A stretch of 64,000 bases of DNA from Flavobacterium tyrosinilyticum (GTDB lineage Bacteria > Bacteroidota > Bacteroidia > Flavobacteriales > Flavobacteriaceae). This document shows positions 18,871 to 30,411 of the stretch, in pieces (position 1 is the first letter of the stretch; every line of letters starts with the position of its first letter). The notes beneath the pieces were generated by a model. It was not told where the DNA came from. It ran no database searches and was given only the letters and a program-made list of their open reading frames with translations. The DNA is taken from positions 812,030 through 876,029 of the forward strand of contig NZ_JAMOKG010000002.1 in assembly GCF_023656565.1 (NCBI RefSeq), in the 5' to 3' direction. Position numbers and translations under genes: made by a program.

Positions 18871-20808
18871 ATGAGAAAACTATATATCCTATGTTTAATT
18901 TTGAGCGTTACGTTTAGTTTCGCTCAAAAAACTAACTTAAAGAAAGCTGATGCTTTGTTTAAAAACTTCTCTTATTTGGATGCTTCCAAAGCTTACGAAG
19001 AATGTTTGCAAAACATAAAAGATCCATCAGCGCAGACTTTGAAGAACGCGGCAGATTCCTACTATTTTATTTCTGATTCTAGAAATGCATTAAAATGGTA
19101 TAGAAAGCTATATGAAGTGCAAGGAAATAATCTGACTGATATTTACTACCTGCGTTATATTCAATCTATGAAAGCAGTTATGGATTATGATGAGGCAGAT
19201 AAAATCACAAAAGAATATCTAGATAAAAAAGGTGATAAAGTAGAGATTAATAAATATGTTGCCCAAAAGAAATATATGGACAGCGTTGCTAAAGCAAAAC
19301 CGCTTTACACTATTAAAAATTTGGATATTAATACCAGTAAATCAGATTTTGGAGCTACATTTTTTAAAGATAATGTAGTATTTACGTCAGCTCGTGATAC
19401 AACAAAGTTTAGTGAGAAATTGTATACCTGGAATAATCAGCCTTTTCTTAACTTGTACATTGCAGAAAGAAATCCCGCAGACGGAAGTTTATTCAACGAG
19501 ACGGTTTTTCTTCCAAACGTAATGACCAAGTATCATGAAGCTACGGCAAGTTTTGATAGTAAAGGAAGTACCATTTATTATTCGACCAATATTGTAAAGA
19601 AAAATAAATTGGTTGTTGATGAGGCCAGAGTAAACAATTTTCAGATTGTCAAAGGATCAATTGTCAATAATAAATTAGAAAATCCTCAGAAAGTATTTTT
19701 TGATAGCGATGATTATTCTGTAGGACATCCATCATTAAGCGAAGACGGACAATTGCTTTTCTTTGCTTCAGACATGCCTGGAGGTCAAGGCGAAACAGAT
19801 TTGTACGTGGTGAAAATTGCGGCCGACGGAACCATGAGTTCTCCTAAAAATTTAGGGCCAAATATTAATACGATTGGTAACGAAGTGTTTCCATTTTACC
19901 AAAATGGAGTTTTGTACTTTTCGTCTGATGGACATTATGGCTGGGGTGATTTAGATGTTTATGAAAGTAAACTTTTACCCGATGGAACATTTTCTGCGCC
20001 AAGAAATCTTGGAGCACCTATCAACAGTAATAAAGACGATTTTTCTTTTATAATTGATAGAACAGATGCTTATGGCTACTTTTCTTCAAATAGAGCAGGA
20101 GGAAAGGGCGATGATGATATTTACTCTTTTGTAAAAGGAAAACCAGTTTGCAACCAAAGTATTTCTGGAATGGCTATCGATCATAAAACAAAAAAGCCTT
20201 TAACAGATGTTACGATAATGGCGTACAACTCTTTTAGTGAAGTTCTGGGCGAAACCAAAACAAACTTTGACGGAAAATATGCTATTGAAGTTCCTTGCAA
20301 CAAAGTGGTAAAAATGATTGCCGCAAAACAAAATTACAGTAGTGATGATAAAACAGTTGAAACAACTGGTGAAAATGGTGGCGAAATAAAAGATGTAAAT
20401 TTTGAATTGAGCAATTATGATGACTTAGTTGTCAAAAAACAAGGAGTTGAAAAAGTGGATGTAAATCCAATTTACTTCGATTATGACAAGTATGACATTA
20501 CACCAAAAGCTGTAGAAGAATTGTCTAAAGTGGTCTTCATTATGCAGAAGTTTCCAAACATCAGAATCAAAATTGAATCGCATACCGATTCACGCGGAAA
20601 GGATTCGTACAACTTGAAACTTTCAGATAATAGAGCAAAATCAACTCGAGATTATATCCTTTCGCAGGGCATAGATGCTTCTCGTATCGAAAGTGCTATC
20701 GGCTATGGTGAAACACGATTAATTAATAAATGTAAAAATGGTGTAAAATGTTCTGAAGAGGAGCATGTGCTAAATAGACGTTCAGATTTTATCATTATTC
20801 AAAAATAG
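18871..20808 (+). CDS. OmpA family protein with TPR and PD40 repeats (PorE-like)
   Basis: A 645-residue envelope protein with a signal peptide ending TFSFAQ. In order: TPR-like helices (about 20-140), a WD40-like PD40 propeller (about 160-420; PSLSEDGQLLFFASDMPGG, NEVFPFYQNGVLYFSSDG), a carboxypeptidase regulatory-like domain (about 430-510) and a C-terminal OmpA peptidoglycan-binding domain (IYFDYDKYDITP ... ESHTDSRGKDSYNLKLSDNRA). This is the architecture of T9SS protein PorE. It probably anchors the adjacent SprF-like barrel and adhesin to the cell wall, but it is likely a paralogue rather than the core PorE. Confidence 0.88.
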   Translation: MRKLYILCLILSVTFSFAQKTNLKKADALFKNFSYLDASKAYEECLQNIKDPSAQTLKNAADSYYFISDSRNALKWYRKLYEVQGNNLTDIYYLRYIQSMKAVMDYDEADKITKEYLDKKGDKVEINKYVAQKKYMDSVAKAKPLYTIKNLDINTSKSDFGATFFKDNVVFTSARDTTKFSEKLYTWNNQPFLNLYIAERNPADGSLFNETVFLPNVMTKYHEATASFDSKGSTIYYSTNIVKKNKLVVDEARVNNFQIVKGSIVNNKLENPQKVFFDSDDYSVGHPSLSEDGQLLFFASDMPGGQGETDLYVVKIAADGTMSSPKNLGPNINTIGNEVFPFYQNGVLYFSSDGHYGWGDLDVYESKLLPDGTFSAPRNLGAPINSNKDDFSFIIDRTDAYGYFSSNRAGGKGDDDIYSFVKGKPVCNQSISGMAIDHKTKKPLTDVTIMAYNSFSEVLGETKTNFDGKYAIEVPCNKVVKMIAAKQNYSSDDKTVETTGENGGEIKDVNFELSNYDDLVVKKQGVEKVDVNPIYFDYDKYDITPKAVEELSKVVFIMQKFPNIRIKIESHTDSRGKDSYNLKLSDNRAKSTRDYILSQGIDASRIESAIGYGETRLINKCKNGVKCSEEEHVLNRRSDFIIIQK

Positions 20809-20917
20809 TTCTATATTTGTGCTGTAAAGTATTGATTTTCAGTTTAAAATATAAAACGTCGAAACCATTTGGAAGTTGGTTTTTTTAATTCTTTTTTAAG
20901 AATAATGGACAAGGAGG

Positions 20918-20949
20918 AAATCAGACTGCATGTATTTGCAGTCTGATTT
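20918..20949 (+). terminator. intrinsic terminator after adhesin operon
   Basis: A 13-bp perfect stem AAATCAGACTGCA / TGCAGTCTGATTT with a six-base loop and a T-rich tail. A weaker AACCA / TTGGTT hairpin with a T run lies just upstream near 20865-20886. Confidence 0.88.
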
Positions 20950-20985
20950 TTGATTTTTTAAAACTTTTATTTTTTCTGCATTTGA

Positions 20986-23723
<2,738 letters not shown>

Positions 23724-23734
<11 letters not shown>

Positions 23735-24635
23735 TAGTTGCACTTTGGTTTGTATGCGCTTTGTTTTTATCAAAATAGAAATCGATACGGCCTAAATTAA
23801 TTCCGTAACACCCAACTTGATTAACAAGAACCTCTTTTCCAGCCTTATTTTTTACAATTGTAGGTTTGTCTAAGAAAGTATGCGTATGTCCTCCAATAAT
23901 TAAATCAATGTCTTGCGTTTGTTCTGCAAATGTCAAATCACTAATTTTTGTTGCATCATCTTTGTATTTATAACCCAAATGCGAAAGACAAATTACCAAA
24001 TCACATTTTTGTTCTTGCTTTAAAAGTTTTGTCATATCCTGAGCAACTTCCACTGGATTATTGTAAACTGTTTCTAGATATAATTTTTTATCTACTAAAC
24101 CTTGCAATTCAATTCCAACACCAAAAACACCAACCTTAATTCCATTTTTATTAAAGATTTTGTACGGTTTCACATGTCCGTCCATAACCGTATTTTTAAA
24201 ATCATAGTTAGAGTTGATAAAGTCAAAAGTTGCGTGCGGAAGCTGTGCATATAATCCGTCAAGACCATTATCAAAATCGTGATTTCCAATTGTAGAAGCA
24301 TCATACTTCATCATACTCATCAATTTGAATTCTAATTCACCTCCGTAATAATTGAAATATGGCGTTCCCTGAAAAATATCACCAGCATCCAATAAAAGTA
24401 CATTTGGGTTTTCTTTACGAATAGTTTCAATCAACGCTGCACGACGAGAAACACCACCTTTGTTAGGATTACGCGGATCATCAGCAGGAAAAGGGTCAAT
24501 ATGGCTATGCACATCATTAGTATGTAGAATCGTTAAATGCTTAATCTCGTTACTTTCAAAACTGCTCAAAGACAATCCTAAACTTAATAGGGCAGTACTC
24601 GCTGCTGTTTTTTCGATAAACTCTCTTCTTTTCAT
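23724..24635 (-). CDS. metallophosphoesterase, 5'-nucleotidase catalytic half
   Basis: A 303-residue exported phosphatase. The N-terminus MKRREFIEKTAASTALLSLG has a twin-arginine-like motif followed by a hydrophobic stretch. Metal-binding motifs of the calcineurin-like fold are all present: HTNDVHSH, LLLDAGDIFQG, TIGNHDFDNG, CLSHLGYK and IIGGHTHTF. These are the signatures of the UshA/5'-nucleotidase catalytic domain, but the protein stops after that domain. The missing nucleotide-binding C-terminal domain is encoded by the next gene upstream on the same strand, 45 bp away. It probably hydrolyses periplasmic nucleotides together with that partner. Confidence 0.88.
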
Positions 24636-24680
24636 TTTATATATTTTTTGGAGAAATGCTTTGCTTGTTTTTTATAATTT

Positions 24681-25460
24681 TTATTCCTCTGTGATTCTGA
24701 TATTTTTTGGAGCAACTACAGTGTCAACTTCTTTAAAATAATCAATCAATACATCTCTAAGCTTGTAGTTTAAGTCAAACTTTTGAGTGCTTTTTGCAAA
24801 GAAAGTCATGCTGTCTCCGCCATTTGCCAAGTAATCGTTTGTAGCAACATAGTACGTTTTGTTTAAGTCAAGCGGTTTGCCTTGCACCATGATGTTTTTT
24901 GCCTTATTGTCTTTTGTAATTGTAAAAGTCATTCCAGACAATGGCTGAGGTTTTTTCTCCTTAATAATATAAGCAGCAATTTCTGAGATTTGCTCACCTT
25001 TTAAAGCGAGAACAACCAAGCTGTTTTCAAAAGGCATAATTTCAAAAGCCGATCTAGTTGTAACATTTCCTTTTGGAAGAATAGCACGAATACCGCCATG
25101 ATTTAAAAGACATAAATCGATATCTTTCTTTTCGCGAGCGTTAAAAACAATGTTTCCTCTTAGTACACAAACATCTGCCATCAAGCTTCCAATGCCAGTT
25201 TGCCATTTTCCAGTGCTTTTGTCAAGAGTTTCTGGGCAATAAGCCAATACATTATCCAAATCTTTATTAATGTGATCGCGATAAGGCTTAATAAAGTTTT
25301 CAATTTCAGGAGTTTCTGCAGCTTTTTCAGTAACAGGGAGTTGTTTTCCTTCAATTTTAGTTAAATTGTAGTTATTCTTACTACAGGAAGAGATTAAAAA
25401 AAGTGTTAAGAATATAACAAAAAGTTTTAAAAATCCGTTATACTTTTTTAGTTTTACCAT
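24681..25460 (-). CDS. 5'-nucleotidase C-terminal domain lipoprotein
   Basis: A 259-residue lipoprotein: a hydrophobic leader followed by lipobox LISSC. The body matches the 5'-nucleotidase C-terminal (substrate-binding) domain, with GIGSLMADVC, DLCLLNHGGIRA, VTTRSAFEIMPFEN, LALKGEQI and ATNDYLANGGDSM. In UshA-type enzymes this domain is fused to the catalytic domain. Here it is a separate polypeptide encoded just before the catalytic one, and both are exported, so they may form a two-subunit enzyme. Confidence 0.88.
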   Translation of the reverse strand: MVKLKKYNGFLKLFVIFLTLFLISSCSKNNYNLTKIEGKQLPVTEKAAETPEIENFIKPYRDHINKDLDNVLAYCPETLDKSTGKWQTGIGSLMADVCVLRGNIVFNAREKKDIDLCLLNHGGIRAILPKGNVTTRSAFEIMPFENSLVVLALKGEQISEIAAYIIKEKKPQPLSGMTFTITKDNKAKNIMVQGKPLDLNKTYYVATNDYLANGGDSMTFFAKSTQKFDLNYKLRDVLIDYFKEVDTVVAPKNIRITEE

Positions 25461-25507
25461 TTTAAATGCAACTTAAATAATTAATTTTGTAATCTAGTAA
25501 AAGTACT

Positions 25508-26020
25508 ATGTTTTTGAATTATATAAAGGAATTTTTTGTAAAAAAATCATTAAATAATAATTTAAATAAGGAAAAAAACGAAGTATTTACTAAGAACATC
25601 CAATCAATTGGTTTATTGATAGATGAGAGCGATTTTGAGTATTCGGAAGCGGTAGTAAAGGAGTTAACGCTCCACGGAATTGCTTTAGAAAATATAAAAG
25701 TTCTTGCGTACACAGGAAAATTTAAGGAAAAAGAAACCTATTCTCGTCCTACTTTTGGTAAAAAACACATCAGTTGGAACGGAGAAATTACAGAAGGTTT
25801 CTTGAATGATTTTGTGAATTCAGAATTTGATCTTTTGCTGAGTTATTATAATGTCGAGAATAGTATTTTGATGTTAATCACGAGCAAGTCAAAAGCTAAA
25901 TTTAAAGTCGGATTTTCTGCTGTAGATCAGAGGCTAAATCGTTGGATGATTAGTACAGAATTAGGAAGCTATAAACTATTCGTTTCAGAATTGTTTAGGT
26001 ATTTAAAAAATATAAAATAA
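25508..26020 (+). CDS. DUF6913-like hypothetical protein
   Basis: A 170-residue soluble protein, divergent from the 5'-nucleotidase lipoprotein gene. It begins MFLNYIKEFFVKKSLNNN and later has the segments SIGLLIDESDF, ISWNGEITEGFLNDFVN and DLLLSYYNVEN. It resembles the DUF6913 family of Flavobacteriia, a name I give from memory. No catalytic motif is evident. It lies 12 bp before dapA and is probably co-transcribed with it. Confidence 0.6.
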   Translation: MFLNYIKEFFVKKSLNNNLNKEKNEVFTKNIQSIGLLIDESDFEYSEAVVKELTLHGIALENIKVLAYTGKFKEKETYSRPTFGKKHISWNGEITEGFLNDFVNSEFDLLLSYYNVENSILMLITSKSKAKFKVGFSAVDQRLNRWMISTELGSYKLFVSELFRYLKNIK

Positions 26021-26032
26021 ATTAATAATAAT

Positions 26033-26914
26033 ATGCAATCATTGATAGGAACTGGTGTTGCGCTTGTGACGCCATTTAAAAAAGATTTTTCAGTTGACAT
26101 TGAGGCTTTACAGCGAATTGTAAACTTCTCTATAGATGGCGGAGTGGAGTATCTTGTTGTGATGGGGACAACAGCAGAAAATGCAACCCTTACAGCAGAG
26201 GAGAAAGAGTTGGTTATAAAGACTGTAATCGATGTGAATAAAGGAAGATTGCCTCTAGTTTTAGGAGTTGGAGGAAATAATACTATGCAGATTGTTGAGG
26301 AGCTAAAAACAAGAGATTTTTCTGCTTTTGAAGCGATATTATCGGTTTCTCCATATTATAATAAACCAACTCAGGAAGGAATTTATCAACATTTTAAAGC
26401 AATTGCTGAAGCTTCTCCAATTCCAGTAATCCTATATAATGTTCCGGGAAGAACGGCAAGCAATATGCTTCCTTCAACAGTAGTGCGTTTGGCTAACGAT
26501 TTTAAAAATGTTGTAGCTATTAAAGAAGCAGCTGGAGATATGGCTCAAGCGATGCAGATTATTAAAAATGCTCCAAAAGATTTCTTAGTGATTTCTGGAG
26601 ACGATATGTTGGCTTTACCGATCGTTTTGGCTGGAGGAGCAGGTGTTATTTCTGTAATCGGACAAGGTTTTCCTAAAGAATTTTCAGAAATGATTCGTTT
26701 AGGACTAAATAAAAAAGCGGCTGACGCTTACAAAACACATTACTTTTTGTCAGACAGTATTGATATGATTTTTGAGCAGGGAAATCCAGCTGGAATCAAA
26801 CAAATCTTCCAAGCCCTTGGAATTGCTGAGAATACTGTTCGTCTTCCATTAGTTTCTGTTGATGAATCTCTAGCAACAAGGTTAAATGACTTTGTAAAAA
26901 ACAGCATTAAATAA
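26033..26914 (+). CDS. dapA: 4-hydroxy-tetrahydrodipicolinate synthase
   Basis: A 293-residue TIM-barrel enzyme that condenses pyruvate with aspartate semialdehyde, the first committed step to diaminopimelate and lysine. The Schiff-base lysine is K164 ([10 protein letters not shown]), and Y135 lies in LYNVPGRTA. The pyruvate-carboxylate motif GTTAENATL is near residue 45. Length is typical. The gene begins a run of envelope and coenzyme genes (bamD, rpoZ, coaBC, porD, recN). Confidence 0.96.
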   Translation: MQSLIGTGVALVTPFKKDFSVDIEALQRIVNFSIDGGVEYLVVMGTTAENATLTAEEKELVIKTVIDVNKGRLPLVLGVGGNNTMQIVEELKTRDFSAFEAILSVSPYYNKPTQEGIYQHFKAIAEASPIPVILYNVPGRTASNMLPSTVVRLANDFKNVVAIKEAAGDMAQAMQIIKNAPKDFLVISGDDMLALPIVLAGGAGVISVIGQGFPKEFSEMIRLGLNKKAADAYKTHYFLSDSIDMIFEQGNPAGIKQIFQALGIAENTVRLPLVSVDESLATRLNDFVKNSIK

Positions 26915-26953
26915 TTGTTAAAGTGCTAGTATTTTAAGATACTAAAAAATTAT

Positions 26954-27001
26954 TTTGCAGTAGCTAAATTAATAACTAAATTTGCCACCGAAACTTCGGT
27001 G
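26954..27001 (+). promoter_or_regulatory. promoter with start-site hairpin upstream of bamD
   Basis: TTTG at 26954-26957, a 19-nt spacer and TAAATTTG at 26977-26984 match the Bacteroidetes promoter. Immediately after it, CACCGAA (26986-26992) and TTCGGTG (26995-27001) form a 7-bp inverted repeat at the expected transcription start, which could be an operator or a 5'-end mRNA hairpin. Confidence 0.65.
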
Positions 27002-27055
27002 CGATTTCACTTTGGCATAATTAATTGTCTGAGAGATTGTAATAACAGTAAGAAA

Positions 27056-27850
27056 ATGAAAAAAATAGTATCGCTATTAATTGTTGTAACTCTTTTTTAT
27101 TCTTGTGGAGAATATCAAAAAGCGTTGAAAAATGATGATGTTGCAGCAAAATTTGAAGTGGCAACAAAAATGTATGATGCTGGTAAATACACAAAGGCGA
27201 TTCGTCTTTTTGAGCAACTGGCAACTTCGTACAGAGGAAAACCACAAGCAGAAAAACTGTTTTACATGTTTTCGCAATCGTATTATAAAACAAAACAATA
27301 TTATTTAGCTGGTTATCAGTTTGAAGCTTTTGTTTCGGGATATCCAAGAAGTGAAAAAGTGCAGGAAGCTGCGTTTTTAGGAGCTTATAGTTATTCTAAG
27401 TTGTCGCCAGTTTATAGCTTAGATCAAGCAGATACGGTAAAGGCATTAGAGAAATTACAGACTTTTATTGAAAATTATCCAAATTCTGAATATATTCCTC
27501 AAGCAAATGAGACTGTACAGAAGCTAAATGGTAAATTGGAGAAAAAAGCTTACGAGAATGCTAAAGGATACAATACAATATCAGATTACAAATCGGCTTT
27601 AATAGCTTTTGATAATTTTATTGCTGATTTTCCTGGTACACCATTTAAAGAAGATGCGCTTTTCTATAAATACGATTCTGCATATAAATTAGCAATTAAC
27701 AGTGTTCCTTCAAAAATGGAAGATCGTTTACATGTTGCACAAACATGCTATGCTAACTTATTGAAGTTTAAAAGCGATACGAAATATAAAAAAGAGGCAG
27801 ACGAAATGAATGCCAGAGTTGAAACAGATTTACAAAAATTTACTAAATAA
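27056..27850 (+). CDS. bamD: outer membrane protein assembly factor BamD
   Basis: A 264-residue outer-membrane lipoprotein of the BAM complex. I start at the ATG at 27056 because it gives a clean lipoprotein leader (MKKIVSLLIVVTLFYSCGE); the frame extends 19 codons upstream without sense. TPR repeats follow (KYTKAIRLFEQLATSYRGKP, SYYKTKQYYLAGYQFEAFV, DFPGTPFKEDALFY), the usual BamD/ComL fold. It lies 9 bp before rpoZ. Confidence 0.92.
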   Translation: MKKIVSLLIVVTLFYSCGEYQKALKNDDVAAKFEVATKMYDAGKYTKAIRLFEQLATSYRGKPQAEKLFYMFSQSYYKTKQYYLAGYQFEAFVSGYPRSEKVQEAAFLGAYSYSKLSPVYSLDQADTVKALEKLQTFIENYPNSEYIPQANETVQKLNGKLEKKAYENAKGYNTISDYKSALIAFDNFIADFPGTPFKEDALFYKYDSAYKLAINSVPSKMEDRLHVAQTCYANLLKFKSDTKYKKEADEMNARVETDLQKFTK

Positions 27851-27859
27851 AATAAAGTC

Positions 27860-28177
27860 ATGGATTTAAAAAAGACGAATGCTCCTGTAAACACAATAAC
27901 TTACAATAAAACAGTTATTGAAGAGCCAACAGGAAATGTGTATGAGGCAATTACCATTATGGCTAAAAGAGCAAATCAAATTAATTCAGAGATTAAAAAA
28001 GAATTGACTGAAAAATTAGAAGAGTTTGCTACTTACAATGATAGTCTAGAAGAAGTTTTTGAAAATAAAGAACAAATTGAAGTTTCTAAATTTTACGAAA
28101 AATTACCAAAACCACACGCTTTAGCTGTTCAAGAATGGTTAGACGGTAAAACTTACCACAGAAGTTCAAACAAATAA
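27860..28177 (+). CDS. rpoZ: DNA-directed RNA polymerase omega subunit
   Basis: A 105-residue RpoZ/Rpb6-like subunit that helps assemble the beta-prime subunit. The core YEAITIMAKRANQINSEIK matches the conserved omega helix. Bacteroidetes omega subunits are often diverged and annotated only by profile. Its place between bamD and coaBC is a familiar order; in many bacteria rpoZ also neighbours coaBC. Confidence 0.85.
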   Translation: MDLKKTNAPVNTITYNKTVIEEPTGNVYEAITIMAKRANQINSEIKKELTEKLEEFATYNDSLEEVFENKEQIEVSKFYEKLPKPHALAVQEWLDGKTYHRSSNK

Positions 28178-28184
28178 TAGTACA

Positions 28185-29399
28185 ATGTCAGTTTTAAACG
28201 GGAAAAAGATTTTACTGGGTGTTTCCGGTGGAATCGCAGCGTATAAAACAGCCACTTTAGTACGACTTTTTATAAAAGCAGGTGCACATGTCCAAGTGAT
28301 CATGACACCTGCTTCTAAGGATTTTGTAACTCCACTTACATTATCTACATTATCAAAAAATCCAGTACATTCAAGTTTCTTTAATCAGGATGATGAAGAC
28401 GCAGTTTGGAACAATCACGTAGAATTGGCTCTTTGGGCAGATTTTATGCTGGTTGCGCCTGCTACTGCAAATACTTTGTCTAAAATGGCTACAGGAAATT
28501 GTGATAACCTTTTAATTGCGACCTACTTATCGGCAAAATGTCCAGTTTATTTTGCACCAGCAATGGACTTGGATATGTACAAGCATCCTTCGACTTTATC
28601 GAGCTTTGCAGCATTGAAACAGTACGGAAATATTATGATTCCTGCTGAAAGCGGAGAATTGGCAAGTGGTTTGTCAGGTGAGGGGCGAATGGCTGAACCT
28701 GAGAATATTGTAGCTTTTCTAGAAGCTGATTTAGAAAGTAAATTGCCTTTAAAAGGAAAAAAAATACTAGTTACCGCAGGACCGACATACGAAGCGATAG
28801 ACCCTGTACGTTTTATAGGAAATCATTCGTCAGGAAAAATGGGGTTTGATATTGCTAATGAAGCGGCAAGCTTAGGAGCAGAAGTGTTCTTAATTGCAGG
28901 ACCAACTCATTTAAAAGCAAAAAATAGTCTGATAAAAGTGATAGATGTTGTTTCGGCTCAAGAAATGTACGATGCTTGTCATTTGTATTTTAATGAAGTT
29001 GATGCGGCAATCGCTGCTGCTGCTGTTGCAGATTACAGACCTAAATTTGTTGCAGATCAAAAGATTAAAAAGAATACTGTCGAATTTTCGATAGATTTAG
29101 AGAAAACAAAAGATATCTTGTCTTCTTTAGGCGCTATCAAAAAAAATCAGTTTTTAATCGGGTTTGCATTAGAAACTGAAAATGAAATTGAAAATGCTAA
29201 GCTGAAAATTCAGAAAAAAAACTTAGATTTGATTGTTTTAAATTCCTTACAAGATAAAGGTGCCGGTTTTAAAAAAGAGACCAATAAAGTTACTTTTATT
29301 GATAAAAATTTTGAAATCGAACCTATGGAATTAAAATCAAAAGAATCTGTTGCGGCTGATATTTTGAATAAAGTTATTCTGCATTTTTCAAAATCATAA
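28185..29399 (+). CDS. coaBC: bifunctional phosphopantothenoylcysteine decarboxylase / phosphopantothenate-cysteine ligase
   Basis: A 404-residue two-domain enzyme of coenzyme A synthesis. The N-terminal flavoprotein decarboxylase (CoaC, about 1-185) shows GKKILLGVSGGIAAYKT and APAMDLDMY. The C-terminal ligase (CoaB, about 186-404) shows ILVTAGPTYEAIDPVRFIGN and AAAVADYRPK. Seven bp separate it from rpoZ. Later in the window coaE supplies the last step of the same pathway. Confidence 0.96.
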   Translation: MSVLNGKKILLGVSGGIAAYKTATLVRLFIKAGAHVQVIMTPASKDFVTPLTLSTLSKNPVHSSFFNQDDEDAVWNNHVELALWADFMLVAPATANTLSKMATGNCDNLLIATYLSAKCPVYFAPAMDLDMYKHPSTLSSFAALKQYGNIMIPAESGELASGLSGEGRMAEPENIVAFLEADLESKLPLKGKKILVTAGPTYEAIDPVRFIGNHSSGKMGFDIANEAASLGAEVFLIAGPTHLKAKNSLIKVIDVVSAQEMYDACHLYFNEVDAAIAAAAVADYRPKFVADQKIKKNTVEFSIDLEKTKDILSSLGAIKKNQFLIGFALETENEIENAKLKIQKKNLDLIVLNSLQDKGAGFKKETNKVTFIDKNFEIEPMELKSKESVAADILNKVILHFSKS

Positions 29400-29468
29400 A
29401 TTTAGAATATACGCCGAAAACATAAATTGGAAACAACTTATGTTATAAAATTAAATATCTAGACGATT

Positions 29469-30353
29469 ATGAAGAAGATAGTTACGCTATTAGTATTTTT
29501 AAGCTTTGGTTTTGTACAAGCTCAACAGTTAAATTGTACAGTGACTATTAATACAGAACGATTAACAAATCCAAATAATCAGGTTTTTAAAACGCTTCAG
29601 ACTTCTTTGGCTGAGTTTGTCAATAAAACAGACTGGACAGGCTCTGTTTTAAAACAAAATGAAAGAATAAACTGTTCAATGTATATTACTTTATCATCTA
29701 ACAGTTCAGATCAATTCACTGGAACCATTCAAGTTCAGTCTTCGAGATTGATTTTTAATTCAACCTATTCTTCTCCGGTTTTAAATTACAACGATAAAGA
29801 TTTTAATTTTAGATATACAGAGTACGAACCATTATTGTTTAACCCAAGTACTTACGAGTCAAATTTGGTTTCTGTAATATCTTTCTATTGTTATGTGATT
29901 TTAGGAATGGATGCCGATACCTTCCAGATGGGAGCAGGAAATCCATATCTTCAAACCGCGCAAAATATTGCCAATGTTGCACAACAGGGAGGTTTTAAAG
30001 GGTGGAACCAATCAGACGGACTTCAAAATCGATACTATTTAATTAATGATATGATTGCTCCAACCTATAGCGATTTGCGTCAGACTACTTATGCATATCA
30101 TACAGGATTGGATGCAATGACATTGGATACAAAAGCTGCTAAGGAAAAAATCAAAAATGCATTAATGCTTATTGGTAAGTTAAACTCTGTTAAGCCAAAT
30201 TCTTTTATAACCCGAGTTTTCTTTGATGCAAAATCAGATGAAATTGTTTCTATTTTTTCTGGAGGGCCAAGTATTACAATTACAGATTTAACCGATGTCT
30301 TAAATAAAGTTTCGCCGTTAAATTCTACAAAATGGTCACAGATTAAATACTAA
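29469..30353 (+). CDS. porD: DUF4835 family protein, T9SS component PorD
   Basis: A 294-residue exported protein, signal peptide ending FGFVQAQQ. The sequence after it (LNCTVTINTERL) and the middle FYCYVILGMDADTFQMGAGNPY match DUF4835, which includes PorD of the Porphyromonas gingivalis type IX secretion system. Its exact mechanical role is not established. It lies in the bamD-recN cluster, and its location shows that core T9SS genes are present apart from the adhesin module at 7.5-20.8 kb. Confidence 0.78.
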   Translation: MKKIVTLLVFLSFGFVQAQQLNCTVTINTERLTNPNNQVFKTLQTSLAEFVNKTDWTGSVLKQNERINCSMYITLSSNSSDQFTGTIQVQSSRLIFNSTYSSPVLNYNDKDFNFRYTEYEPLLFNPSTYESNLVSVISFYCYVILGMDADTFQMGAGNPYLQTAQNIANVAQQGGFKGWNQSDGLQNRYYLINDMIAPTYSDLRQTTYAYHTGLDAMTLDTKAAKEKIKNALMLIGKLNSVKPNSFITRVFFDAKSDEIVSIFSGGPSITITDLTDVLNKVSPLNSTKWSQIKY

Positions 30354-30411
30354 TCTCGTTTTTCATTTTTATCTTCGCTACTTTTTAACCTTATATTTTA
30401 CAAATCGACCT

